A model generated the notes under the pieces. That model saw only the letters and a program-made list of their open reading frames with translations, was not told where the DNA came from and did no database searches. The translations under genes and the position numbers were made by a program. From JAGXLC01 sp964472385 (GTDB lineage Bacteria > Bacteroidota > Bacteroidia > Bacteroidales > UBA12077): 7,720 bases of DNA. The stretch's first letter is position 1. Each line of letters opens with the position of its first letter. Positions 1 to 6,224 of this stretch are shown piece by piece. The stretch is from NCBI GenBank assembly GCA_964472385.1, contig CAYYLT010000168.1, forward strand, positions 1 to 7,720, written 5' to 3'.

Positions 1-50
1 GCTTTCGACGCCTTGCATCTACCCAAAACTTGACGCATGAATAATACAGG
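1..50 (+). repeat. Dispersed repeat, copy 1 (left edge cut by the window)
   Basis: Direct comparison shows 47 of 50 bases identical to 6225-6274, and 38 of 39 identical to the matching part of copy 2 (5731-5769). All three copies lie in the same orientation. Similarity stops after ...atacagg at position 50, whereas copies 2 and 3 continue with ttaga. The left boundary cannot be seen because the window starts inside the repeat. It lies beyond the 3' end of the minus-strand gene cluster. The function is unknown; it may be the end of a mobile element or a favoured insertion site. Confidence 0.85.
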
Positions 51-160
51 ATAAAGCATGCATTTTCCGTGGTTTGTATAAATCCATACACTGTTTGTGC
101 CTAATCACAGGCTACAATAACGTATTCCAAATGGCTTATAAAGGAGATGAAATGGGCGGG

Positions 161-412
161 TTACTGATCCACTGCCACCACTTCTTTAACCTCGGGAATC
201 TCCTTTTTTAAGGCCTGTTCTACGCCGTTTTTCAGGGTAAAGAGGCTAAAGGGGCAAGTGCCGCAGGCGCCGGATAATTTGACCTTTACAGTAAGATCTT
301 CTGTAATTTCTTCCAGCGAAATATCTCCACCGTCGGCCAGTAGATAAGGACGTACTTGCTGAATGGTTTCAGATATTTTTTTTTCTATTTCTGCTCTTTG
401 TTGCTGCTCCAT
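161..412 (-). CDS. Nfu-type Fe-S scaffold protein (NifU C-terminal domain)
   Basis: This 83-residue protein is a stand-alone NifU C-terminal domain, which in this family assembles a [4Fe-4S] cluster and passes it to cytosolic apoenzymes. The sequence shows the family signature LADGGDI at residues 25-31 and the cluster-binding CxxC at Cys50 and Cys53 (GACGTCP), on an alpha/beta domain of the usual length for single-domain Nfu proteins. There is no signal peptide or membrane segment. The start at 412 gives a complete domain; no Shine-Dalgarno site is visible, which is normal in Bacteroidota. It lies 107 bases downstream of mrp with no Bacteroidota -7 box in the gap, so co-transcription with that Fe-S carrier ATPase is likely and fits a shared job. 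I see no convincing intrinsic terminator between its stop and the repeat at 1-50. Confidence 0.93.
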   Translation of the reverse strand: MEQQQRAEIEKKISETIQQVRPYLLADGGDISLEEITEDLTVKVKLSGACGTCPFSLFTLKNGVEQALKKEIPEVKEVVAVDQ

Positions 413-519
413 TGTTGTTGGTCTTTAAGTTTTTGGTTTCTTCTGTGTGTCCGGGAGTTCAGATATTACCTGATGTCTGCTCATAAAGGCAGATACTGGT
501 TAAGGTGTCCGGCAAGACG

Positions 520-1641
520 CTATTTATGCTTGATGTTTACCCTTTCTGTGGGATCCATTTCCTGATTTCTTTTTTCTACTTGTTTGATGAGGTTTTGCGC
601 CAGCTCGTAAAATGCTGCTCCGGTAAGGGAATTATCATCAAGCGCAGAAGGGGTGCCTTTTTCTCCATCCTCCATGATACTTTGAACGATGGGTATTTGT
701 CCCAAAAGGGGGACGTTTTCCTTTTCTGCGAGTTTTTTACAACCCTCCTTTCCGAATATAAAATATTTATTGTCAGGCAGTTCTTCGGGAGTGAACCACG
801 ACATATTCTCCACCATTCCCAGGATAGGGACATTGATTTTTTCCTGGGTAAACATTTTGATGCCTTTGATGGCATCGGCCAGGGCAACAGATTGAGGGGT
901 GCTTACGATAACTGCACCTGTAACAGCCAGCTCCTGTACCAGCGTTAAATGCACGTCACTGGTTCCGGGAGGCAGGTCAACAATAAGATGATCCAGTTCA
1001 CCCCAGTCACCCTGGGTGATCATTTGTTTTAAGGCGTTGGTTGCCATGGGCCCCCTCCAAACCAAAGCATCTTCGGGGTTGATGAAAAACCCGATGGAAA
1101 GCATTTTTACTCCGTAGTTCTCAATGGGTGTGATTTTGTCTATGCCTTCTACTTTTCTTACATAAGGCCTTTGCCCTTCAACCTGGAACATTTGTGGGAT
1201 AGAAGGCCCGAAAATGTCTGCATCGATAAGTCCTACCTTCGCCCCTGTTTTAGCCATGCTGACCGCCGTGTTACAGGCAATGGTGGATTTGCCAACACCT
1301 CCTTTGCCGGATGCTATGGCAATGATGTTTTTGACTCCGGGTAATGCCGGATCATCCTGGGCGGGGCTTTCTTTTTGGCTATTTTTTTCGGGTATTTTGA
1401 CCGATATGTTGTTTTTGATCTGAACCTGTTCACCCAGCTCATTTTCTATGGCCTGTACACAAGCTTTCTTGATCGATGGAATTAGCGGATCGTTTGGCTT
1501 TTTGAACAGCAGGGCAAAGCGGATTGTATTTCCTTCAATATCCATATCATCTACCATCCCCATGGATACGATATCTTTGTTCGTTTCGGGATGTTTTACC
1601 TTTTTGAGGATATCCAGAATTTGAGGATTGGAAAAATGCAT
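520..1641 (-). CDS. mrp: Mrp/ApbC/NBP35-family Fe-S cluster carrier P-loop ATPase
   Basis: The 373-residue protein begins with a DUF59/MIP18-like domain (about residues 5-85), then a linker, then a ParA/MinD-like ATPase. The deviant Walker A is SGKGGVGKST at 111-120, the following loop is DADIFGPS around 140-147, and Walker B is LIVDLPPGTSD around 219-229. WRGPM (195-199) and the VENMSWF block (277-283) are Mrp hallmarks. Family members bind and deliver [4Fe-4S] clusters in an ATP-dependent way in the cytosol. The C-terminal CxxC that usually bridges the dimer through a cluster is absent: the segment after ENMSWF reads TPEELPDNKYFIFG. From memory this cysteine-free form is common in Bacteroidota. 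A second conserved segment, GQIPIVQSIMEDGEKGTP, follows. The Nfu gene lies downstream and the ATL gene 71 bases upstream. A consensus -7 box sits just before the start, so it may have its own promoter. Confidence 0.95.
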   Translation of the reverse strand: MHFSNPQILDILKKVKHPETNKDIVSMGMVDDMDIEGNTIRFALLFKKPNDPLIPSIKKACVQAIENELGEQVQIKNNISVKIPEKNSQKESPAQDDPALPGVKNIIAIASGKGGVGKSTIACNTAVSMAKTGAKVGLIDADIFGPSIPQMFQVEGQRPYVRKVEGIDKITPIENYGVKMLSIGFFINPEDALVWRGPMATNALKQMITQGDWGELDHLIVDLPPGTSDVHLTLVQELAVTGAVIVSTPQSVALADAIKGIKMFTQEKINVPILGMVENMSWFTPEELPDNKYFIFGKEGCKKLAEKENVPLLGQIPIVQSIMEDGEKGTPSALDDNSLTGAAFYELAQNLIKQVEKRNQEMDPTERVNIKHK

Positions 1642-1668
1642 AATTTTAATTTTAATTTAGATTGGTTG

Positions 1669-1676
1669 CAAAATTA
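1669..1676 (-). promoter_or_regulatory. Putative Bacteroidota -7 box for mrp
   Basis: On the minus strand this reads TAATTTTG, a full match to the Bacteroidota sigma-ABfr -7 consensus TAnnTTTG. It lies 27 bases upstream of the mrp start codon, in the longest gap (71 bases) between ATL and mrp. The -33 element is poor: only TATG at a 19-base spacer or TTTA at 21 bases can be proposed. The match is seen; promoter activity is inferred. Confidence 0.45.
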
Positions 1677-1712
1677 AACAGAATATTCCGGAATCCATAA
1701 ATAAAAATTACC

Positions 1713-2039
1713 TCAGGGGTTGGCCGGATCCCAAAAAAGTTCCTGGAAATTAGTTACTTTATCGTTCACTACCCTGATGCCCTCGCTATTCAGCAAATCT
1801 TGCATAACCCCGGGAGCATGAAAATGATGCTTCCCTGTAAGCAGTCCGTTTCTGTTCACTACCCTGTGGGCCGGAATAAATTCATCCTGTGCATGACTGT
1901 TGTTCAGCGCCCATCCTACCATTCTTGCGGAACCGGGAGCTCCCAAATGCCTGGCAATTGCTCCATATGTGGTTACTCTTCCCTGAGGAATTTGTTGGGT
2001 CACCCGGTAGACTTTCTGAAAAAAGTTATCATCACGCAT
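1713..2039 (-). CDS. Alkyltransferase-like protein (ATL), MGMT family without the acceptor cysteine
   Basis: The 108-residue protein is a lone MGMT DNA-binding domain. The PCHRV active-site motif of O6-alkylguanine transferases appears here as PAHRV, with Ala57 in place of the methyl-accepting cysteine. It therefore cannot carry out suicidal alkyl transfer. ATL proteins instead bind and flip O6-alkylguanine and are thought to flag it for nucleotide excision repair. Conserved features include TTYG (residues 23-26, with the family tyrosine) and ARMVGWALN (38-46, with the base-flipping arginine at 39). I chose the internal ATG at 2039 because upstream residues in the frame lie within trmB and do not resemble the family. 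This gives a start that overlaps the trmB stop by eight bases (ATGCGTGA), implying translational coupling. The length of about 108 is typical of ATLs and shorter than Ogt/MGMT enzymes. Confidence 0.9.
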   Translation of the reverse strand: MRDDNFFQKVYRVTQQIPQGRVTTYGAIARHLGAPGSARMVGWALNNSHAQDEFIPAHRVVNRNGLLTGKHHFHAPGVMQDLLNSEGIRVVNDKVTNFQELFWDPANP

Positions 2040-2757
2040 CCGGCGGTTCCTTAAGGATTTTTCCCGTATCCAGTTTAAATGCCAGGTATTTGATGGTTTT
2101 ATTTGCTTCCAGAAATTGTTTCTCATAAAAGGTATGGATATTGCGGATCGCCTGCAGACTTATTTTTTCCGATCCATGAATGTCCTCTTCCAGATGGATC
2201 AGCGCAAGATCATTTTCTTCTATAATGTTTAGGGTATATTGAAAAAGGCTGGTGTTATCCGTTTTGAGGTGAATGGTACCGTAATTCTTAAGGAACTGCT
2301 GATAATAGGAAAGAAACCGGGTGGATACCAAACGTTTTTTCGCCTTTTTGGGCTGCGGATCGGGAAAAGTAATCCAAATTTCACTGATTTCATCTTCAGC
2401 AAAATAAGCTGTAATGAAATCGATCCTGGTTCTCAGAAACAGGGTATTGCTTAAATCTTCTTCCAGGGCTGTTTTGGCTCCCCGCCACATACGTGCTCCT
2501 TTGATATCAATTCCTATGTAGTTTTGTTCAGGATTTTTACGGGCCAGGGCCACTGTGTATTCACCCTTGCCACATCCCAACTCCAATACAAGCGGGTGGT
2601 CATTCCCGAAGATTTCTTTATGCCATTTGCCTTTTAAGCCATGGTCTTTATTGAATATTGCCCGAAATTCCGGTTCGATAACATTCGGGAAAGACTTCAT
2701 CTCCGCGAAACGTTCGCGTTTATTCTTTGTCACTTTTGGGGATTTTTGCTTCTTCAA
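2032..2757 (-). CDS. trmB: tRNA (guanine-46-N7)-methyltransferase
   Basis: TrmB uses S-adenosylmethionine to make m7G46 in the variable loop of tRNAs. The 241-residue sequence shows the class I SAM-binding motif LELGCGKGEYTVALA (about residues 58-72), then GIDIKGARMWRGAKTA, where the aspartate should contact SAM. The TrmB signature ITFPDPQPKKAKKRL follows near 129-143, and HLKTDN near 167-172. The N-terminal FAEM and FPNV segments also match the family. The start is uncertain. ATG at 2757 overlaps gldH by 38 bases, while an in-frame GTG at 2733 would cut the overlap to 14 bases and leave TKNKRERFAEM as the N terminus, closer to usual TrmB length. The 3' end overlaps the ATL gene by eight bases. 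It is cytosolic and lacks signal or membrane segments. Confidence 0.95.
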   Translation of the reverse strand: MKKQKSPKVTKNKRERFAEMKSFPNVIEPEFRAIFNKDHGLKGKWHKEIFGNDHPLVLELGCGKGEYTVALARKNPEQNYIGIDIKGARMWRGAKTALEEDLSNTLFLRTRIDFITAYFAEDEISEIWITFPDPQPKKAKKRLVSTRFLSYYQQFLKNYGTIHLKTDNTSLFQYTLNIIEENDLALIHLEEDIHGSEKISLQAIRNIHTFYEKQFLEANKTIKYLAFKLDTGKILKEPPDA

Positions 2758-3208
2758 TGATAATGCCTATATCCGTGATATGTTTCAGGGGGTTTTTTCT
2801 CATAGCCTGCTGAACTTCAATGCTGTAAGTTCCGGGTTCCGGAAATCTGATGTATCTGTGATAGGGGATTTTGTTTTCATAGATGTCTCCCCAGCCTTTG
2901 CCATACCAGCGACCTCTATCATTGGCCAGAATGCATTCAAAAGTGTCTCTTACCGCATAACCTTCCGGAGCAGAGGTTTCAATGAAAAGGTATAAATTTC
3001 TGAACGCATACTGGGAAGTATTGCGAATGTTGACATAAACGGAGTGGGGTTTCACCGTATCCTGAATGGTAAAATTGAAATTCAAAATATTGGCTTTATC
3101 CCATTTTGCATCGGGGATATCTTTGCTTTCCCTGTAGATAATATCTGATTGACAGCTATATATGAATAATGAAAGCAGGATAAGGGGCCAAAGCATTGTT
3201 TTGTTCAT
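2720..3208 (-). CDS. gldH: Gliding motility lipoprotein GldH
   Basis: The 162-residue protein begins with a lipoprotein signal peptide: MNK, a hydrophobic stretch LWPLILLSLFI, then a lipobox ending YSC with Cys19 as the likely lipidated residue. The mature part matches GldH. Key segments are DAKWDKANILNFNF near 33-46, GRWYGKGWGDIYENKIPY near 98-115 and RFPEPGTYSIEVQQAMR near 120-136. In Flavobacterium johnsoniae GldH is needed for gliding, and several Gld proteins belong to or assist the type IX secretion/gliding machinery. GldH is nevertheless kept in many non-gliding Bacteroidota, so gliding cannot be assumed here. It starts five bases after the stop of the RicT-like gene and overlaps the trmB start, so it is almost certainly co-transcribed. 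It is the clearest taxonomic marker in the window. Confidence 0.92.
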   Translation of the reverse strand: MNKTMLWPLILLSLFIYSCQSDIIYRESKDIPDAKWDKANILNFNFTIQDTVKPHSVYVNIRNTSQYAFRNLYLFIETSAPEGYAVRDTFECILANDRGRWYGKGWGDIYENKIPYHRYIRFPEPGTYSIEVQQAMRKNPLKHITDIGIIIEEAKIPKSDKE

Positions 3209-3213
3209 CCCGG

Positions 3214-4362
3214 TTATTTTTTGTTTTTTTTCTTTATACGGCGGTTTTTCTTTTTTTGGGAACTTTTTGATTTTTTATCAAAGCGTTCGATGCTATCTTG
3301 TCCGACATCATTTTCAAAGCCGAAATCCTTGCGTTCTGATTCATCCTTTTGCACCAGCAATTCGACGCATTCTCCGTTTTGGTTCATTTTAATAATTTCT
3401 TTGACCCTTTGGACCGTGACAGGGATCAAGTTCTCCGAGGATTCTTTATTGAAGGAGTACCAGAGGATTTTTCTGAATATATCGGTTTTTTGGTGATAGG
3501 CAATGCCATGTTTGGTGTTCAATTCAACAGCAGTATCCGGAAAATCTTTTTTGGCATCCATATAACAGTCAATTTCATAATTCAGGCAACATTTAAGTTT
3601 GCCACACTGTCCTGCCAATTTTTGCGGGTTCAACGATAATTCCTGGTATCTGGCTGAATTGGTGGTAACGGATATAAACTGGCTTATCCAGGTTGAACAA
3701 CACAATTCCCGTCCGCATGAGGCTAAACCGCCTATTCTTCCTGCTTCCTGTCTTGTACCGATCTGTCTCATCTCAATTCTTAACTTGAATTCCTCAGCCA
3801 GTACTTTGATCAATTCTCTGAAATCAACACGTTCTTCTGCAATATAATAGAATATGGCTTTGGTTTTATCCCCCTGGTATTCTATATCGCCGATTTTCAT
3901 TTCCAGATTGAGCTCTTTTGCAATCCTGCGGGCTTCAATCATGGTTTGATGCTCCAGGGCAAATGCTTCCCGCCATTTTTCTATATCGGTCTCCTTGGCC
4001 TTTCTGTATACTTTTTTGAACTCGGTTTTATCCGGGGATATATTTGCCTGGTGCAATTTTTTCCAGACCAGATGGCCGGTAAGCGAAACCACGCCAATAT
4101 CATGGCCCGGAGAAGCTTCAACAGCTACAATATCTCCTTCCTCTAACCGCAGGTGATTGACATTGTTGAAATATTCTTTCCGGGTATTTTTGAACCGTAC
4201 CTCAACAAGTGCTAATTGACCTGAATGTTGCGGAATATTTTTTAACCAGTTGTATACCCGTAATTTGTTTTCCTGTTGCCTCCGGGTGGTTTTATTGGTC
4301 TTGGAATGAAAGTCATGATTTGGGTTTTCTTGCGCTATATTTTTGTTGATATCGTATGACAT
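3214..4362 (-). CDS. ricT: PSP1-domain protein, RicT/YaaT homologue
   Basis: The 382-residue protein has a variable N terminus, a PSP1/RicT core (about 45-300) and a very basic tail after residue 362 (KKSKSSQKKK, RRIKKKNKK). In Bacillus subtilis RicT works with YlbF and YmcA in an Fe-S-containing complex that influences RNase Y-dependent mRNA processing, competence, sporulation and biofilm formation; the role in Bacteroidota is not settled. Conserved core segments are EEGDIVAVEASPGHDIGVVSLTG (in part, near 74-96) and GRIGGLASCGRELCCSTW (208-225). A second Cys cluster follows, CGKLKCCLNYE (253-263). Cys216, 221, 222, 253, 258 and 259 are plausible Fe-S or metal ligands. The order holB-ricT also occurs in Firmicutes, supporting the call. 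It lies 78 bases downstream of holB, with a good promoter match in between, and five bases before gldH. Confidence 0.88.
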   Translation of the reverse strand: MSYDINKNIAQENPNHDFHSKTNKTTRRQQENKLRVYNWLKNIPQHSGQLALVEVRFKNTRKEYFNNVNHLRLEEGDIVAVEASPGHDIGVVSLTGHLVWKKLHQANISPDKTEFKKVYRKAKETDIEKWREAFALEHQTMIEARRIAKELNLEMKIGDIEYQGDKTKAIFYYIAEERVDFRELIKVLAEEFKLRIEMRQIGTRQEAGRIGGLASCGRELCCSTWISQFISVTTNSARYQELSLNPQKLAGQCGKLKCCLNYEIDCYMDAKKDFPDTAVELNTKHGIAYHQKTDIFRKILWYSFNKESSENLIPVTVQRVKEIIKMNQNGECVELLVQKDESERKDFGFENDVGQDSIERFDKKSKSSQKKKNRRIKKKNKK

Positions 4363-4425
4363 AACGGATGAATTTGGAATGCAGATTGCATGATAATATA
4401 ATATGTTGTATAATTGATTTTTTCA

Positions 4426-4456
4426 CAAAGTTAAAGAAAATTATACTCTTAGCAAT
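4426..4456 (-). promoter_or_regulatory. Putative Bacteroidota promoter for the ricT-gldH-trmB-ATL unit
   Basis: On the minus strand this reads ATTG (4456-4453), a 19-base spacer, then TAACTTTG (4433-4426). It matches the Bacteroidota pattern TTTG-N19-TAnnTTTG in 3 of 4 and 6 of 6 defined positions. The upstream half lies inside the 3' end of holB. Transcription would start near 4419 and leave a leader of roughly 57 bases before the ATG at 4362. The motif match is seen; activity is inferred. Confidence 0.55.
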
Positions 4457-5565
4457 TTCATGAGTTGAATAGAGAGATCCAGCAAAACCGTTTTGATATG
4501 GGCATTCATCTGTATATCCCGGTATGCTTTGTTTAATTCATGATAAATTCTGTTGGTGTTTTCTTCATGGATGAATTGCGAAAATTTTTCGGAAAAGGAT
4601 TGCTCTTCAGCAGTTAGATAAACAATATGCTTCATCTGAAGGTGCATCATATAGTTTTCACGGATCATTCCGGAAGCATATTGCAAAAAGGTTTTCACAT
4701 TTTCTCTTCCCATGGCTGCATGCCGGTCAACCCAGTCCAGGGTATCCACAACTTTCTTTGCGTAGCACAGGCGCATAAATGTGGCAAACCGTTGAAATTG
4801 TTCTTTTTCTTCTTCCCTGGTATGCACAAAATGAAGGGCTTCCAGGCAATTGCCTTTCGACAGATGTACTATCTCCTGGGCTTTTTGAGGTTCCAATCCA
4901 AAATGATCGCTCAGGAAATTGAACATGTGCTCATCATCAATCCTGGGAACCCTTATCTTTTGTGTTCTTGAGAGAATAGTAGGAAGCAAAAGCTCCGGAT
5001 TTTCCGATACCATAAGGAATACTGTCTTTGGGGGTGGTTCTTCTATTAATTTCAGCAGTTTATTGGCTGCGCTTTGATTCATGCGCTCGGGAAGCCAAAT
5101 GATCATCATCTTATATTCCGCTTCGAAACTTTTGAAGTACAATTTGTTGATGATCTTATTGCTTTCCCGGGTGGGAATGATGCCCTGTTTATTTTCCAGT
5201 TCAAGCTTTTGATACCAGGCCCGGGGATTGATATAGGGATTTTCCAGAAGGGTGCTTCGCCACAGGTCGCTGTAAGGATTGCCGGTATCCGCCCGGCTTT
5301 CGGTCTCACTTTTCATGGGAAAAACAAAATGCAGGTCAGGATGGATCAGTTTATTATACTTTTTGCAGGAAGGACATACCCCGCAGGAATCTTTTTCCCC
5401 TTTATTTTCACAATTAATATACTGGGCATAAGCTATAGCCAGGGCAAGCTTGCCTGTACCTTCCGGCCCAATAAGAAGCTGAGCATGGGCTATACGGTTT
5501 TCTCCGACCGTTTTTACCATCTGTTGCTTTACAGGCTCCTGTCCGATGATTTCCTTGAATAACAT
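4441..5565 (-). CDS. holB: DNA polymerase III delta' subunit (clamp loader)
   Basis: The 374-residue protein is an AAA+ clamp-loader subunit that helps load the beta sliding clamp at the replication fork. Residues 5-30 (EIIGQEPVKQQM... RIAHAQLL) match the DnaX/delta' N terminus. Walker A is GPEGTGK at 33-39. A zinc-binding module follows with Cys52, Cys61, Cys64 and Cys67 (CGVCPSC), then HPDLHFVFP. The LIEEPPPKTVFLMVSENPELLLPTILSR block (about 173-200, quoted in part as LIEEPPP and LPTILSR) carries the sensor 1 region. The SRC motif expected near 199-201 reads SRT here. Walker B is degenerate (MMIIWLPERMN), and classical delta' subunits do not hydrolyse ATP, although the intact Walker A leaves nucleotide binding possible. 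The start at 5565 begins the family MLFKEIIGQ block. It is the first gene of the minus-strand cluster, facing the repeat-rich intergenic region. Confidence 0.95.
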   Translation of the reverse strand: MLFKEIIGQEPVKQQMVKTVGENRIAHAQLLIGPEGTGKLALAIAYAQYINCENKGEKDSCGVCPSCKKYNKLIHPDLHFVFPMKSETESRADTGNPYSDLWRSTLLENPYINPRAWYQKLELENKQGIIPTRESNKIINKLYFKSFEAEYKMMIIWLPERMNQSAANKLLKLIEEPPPKTVFLMVSENPELLLPTILSRTQKIRVPRIDDEHMFNFLSDHFGLEPQKAQEIVHLSKGNCLEALHFVHTREEEKEQFQRFATFMRLCYAKKVVDTLDWVDRHAAMGRENVKTFLQYASGMIRENYMMHLQMKHIVYLTAEEQSFSEKFSQFIHEENTNRIYHELNKAYRDIQMNAHIKTVLLDLSIQLMKLLRV

Positions 5566-5632
5566 GAATTTTTGTTCTTATCTTAGGGGTTTAAAGGTAA
5601 TTAAAATTATAGATCCAGGTATATTAGGGTTA

Positions 5633-5734
5633 GGGTCTGCTGAAAAACACAAAAAAACCTTAAAATCAATAGAATAAACATATATTTTGTTTCCCAAATG
5701 CAATGTTTTTAGCAAATATCCGTAAAAAACCTTG
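5633..5734 (-). mobile_element. Truncated copy of the MITE-like element at 5970-6202, inverted
   Basis: This segment aligns without gaps to the reverse complement of 6101-6202. By hand count 77 of 102 bases are identical, including 19 of the first 20. It starts with gggtctgctgaaaaacacaa, one base different from the other element's end. Similarity ends exactly at ccttg (5730-5734), where the sequence switches into the dispersed repeat. The structured internal half and second terminal repeat of the intact copy are missing. No coding sequence is present. Confidence 0.8.
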
Positions 5735-5774
5735 CATCTACCCAAAACTTGACGCATGGATAATACAGGTTAGA
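5730..5774 (+). repeat. Dispersed repeat, copy 2
   Basis: From cttgcatct to acagg this matches copy 1 in 38 of 39 bases, and the following ttaga is shared with copy 3. It lacks the gctttcgacg segment that precedes ccttg in copies 1 and 3; in its place is the truncated mobile element. Its aacttg (5746-5751) and caggtt (5766-5771) can pair with one G-U, matching the perfect aacctg/caggtt pair in copy 3. Together with copy 1 it brackets the minus-strand gene cluster as direct repeats. Confidence 0.85.
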
Positions 5775-5969
5775 GAATTAGACCAGATATATTTTATCAC
5801 AAGAAGATAATGCTCCGGTGTGTTCATGGTGATGCCTGTTTGTGAAAGGTTTTGCTTATTGCGATAAGAACTTATGGCCGTTAAAGGCAAAAAAATCTAT
5901 TTTTATCTTTAAATTTGCAAGAATCCATAAGGATTGATCGTATAAATTGTAAATGATGTATATTAAGCA
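5775..5969. other. AT-rich intergenic stretch between the two element copies
   Basis: I see no gene here. It contains one small perfect hairpin, cttat-tgcg-ataag (5855-5868), too short and without a U-tract to call a terminator, and the -7 box at 5910-5917 listed separately. It has no similarity to the flanking elements and is probably the original non-repetitive upstream region of pgk. Confidence 0.5.
5910..5917 (+). promoter_or_regulatory. pgk: Putative pgk -7 box, now separated from the gene by the element
   Basis: TAAATTTG is a full match to the Bacteroidota -7 consensus TAnnTTTG on the plus strand. No convincing -33 TTTG lies 17-23 bases upstream. It is the only full match I found on this strand between 5775 and the pgk start at 6334. 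If used, the leader would be about 410 bases long and would include the whole mobile element and repeat copy 3. Confidence 0.4.
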
Positions 5970-6202
5970 GGGTTTGCTGAAAAAGTCTTTAGTACATCAG
6001 CTGCGAGGCGGCAAAGCGAAGCTGTATATGAATACTGTGAGCTGAAGCCAACAAAGTAGATGATGTGCCAAAGGCTAACAAAAAATTATCATAAAAAAGA
6101 CAAGGTGTTTGACGAATATTTGCTAATATCCCTGCAATTTGCAAATAATAAATGTACGCATTCTATTTATTATAGGCATTTGTTGTGTTTTTCAGCAAAC
6201 CC
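5970..6202. mobile_element. MITE-like non-autonomous element with perfect 15-bp terminal inverted repeats
   Basis: The ends gggtttgctgaaaaa (5970-5984) and tttttcagcaaaccc (6188-6202) are perfect reverse complements, giving a 233-bp unit. Inside are a structured GC-richer part (5992-6068) and an AT-rich part (about 6070-6185). The only long open frame (6060-6257) crosses the right end and resembles no protein I know. There is no transposase, so movement would need an enzyme in trans. The terminal repeats look like those of DDE-type insertion sequences, but I cannot assign a family. No clean target duplication abuts the ends; an offset aagcagg occurs at 5965-5971 and 6204-6210. A diverged, truncated, inverted relative lies at 5633-5734. 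Confidence 0.75.
5992..6068. repeat. Nested inverted repeat inside the element
   Basis: The outer arms gtacatca (5992-5999) and tgatgtgc (6061-6068) pair over eight positions with one G-U. Nested inside are agct/agct and gtat-atga-atac pairings around 6020-6043. The segment is richer in G and C than its surroundings. It could form a folded RNA if transcribed toward pgk, or a cruciform in DNA. No known riboswitch or ncRNA consensus is recognisable. Confidence 0.5.
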
Positions 6203-6224
6203 GAAGCAGGCGACTACGTCGTGG

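Noticed and set aside
99..112. gcct/aggc hairpin downstream of nfu as a terminator
   Set aside because: Only four pairs and no U-tract on the minus strand.
2040..2126. Upstream extension of the ATL reading frame to an ATG at 2126
   Set aside because: The extra 29 residues lie wholly within trmB, do not resemble the family, and would exceed the usual ATL length. The ATG at 2039 gives a normal overlap.
5074..5562. 162-codon plus-strand open frame opposite holB
   Set aside because: It is fully antisense to a well-supported holB gene and shows no domain resemblance.
5592..5599. Possible holB promoter (TACCTTTA on the minus strand)
   Set aside because: It misses the final G of the -7 consensus and has no -33 partner. 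The position, 27 bases before the start codon, is plausible, but the evidence is too thin to list as a feature.
5625..5635. Two tandem ttaggg units, like eukaryotic telomere repeats
   Set aside because: Only two copies, at the edge of the truncated element; chance is sufficient.
5965..6210. aagcagg at both sides of the element as a target-site duplication
   Set aside because: The copies are offset: the left one overlaps the terminal repeat and the right one is separated from the end by one base, so they do not form a clean duplication.
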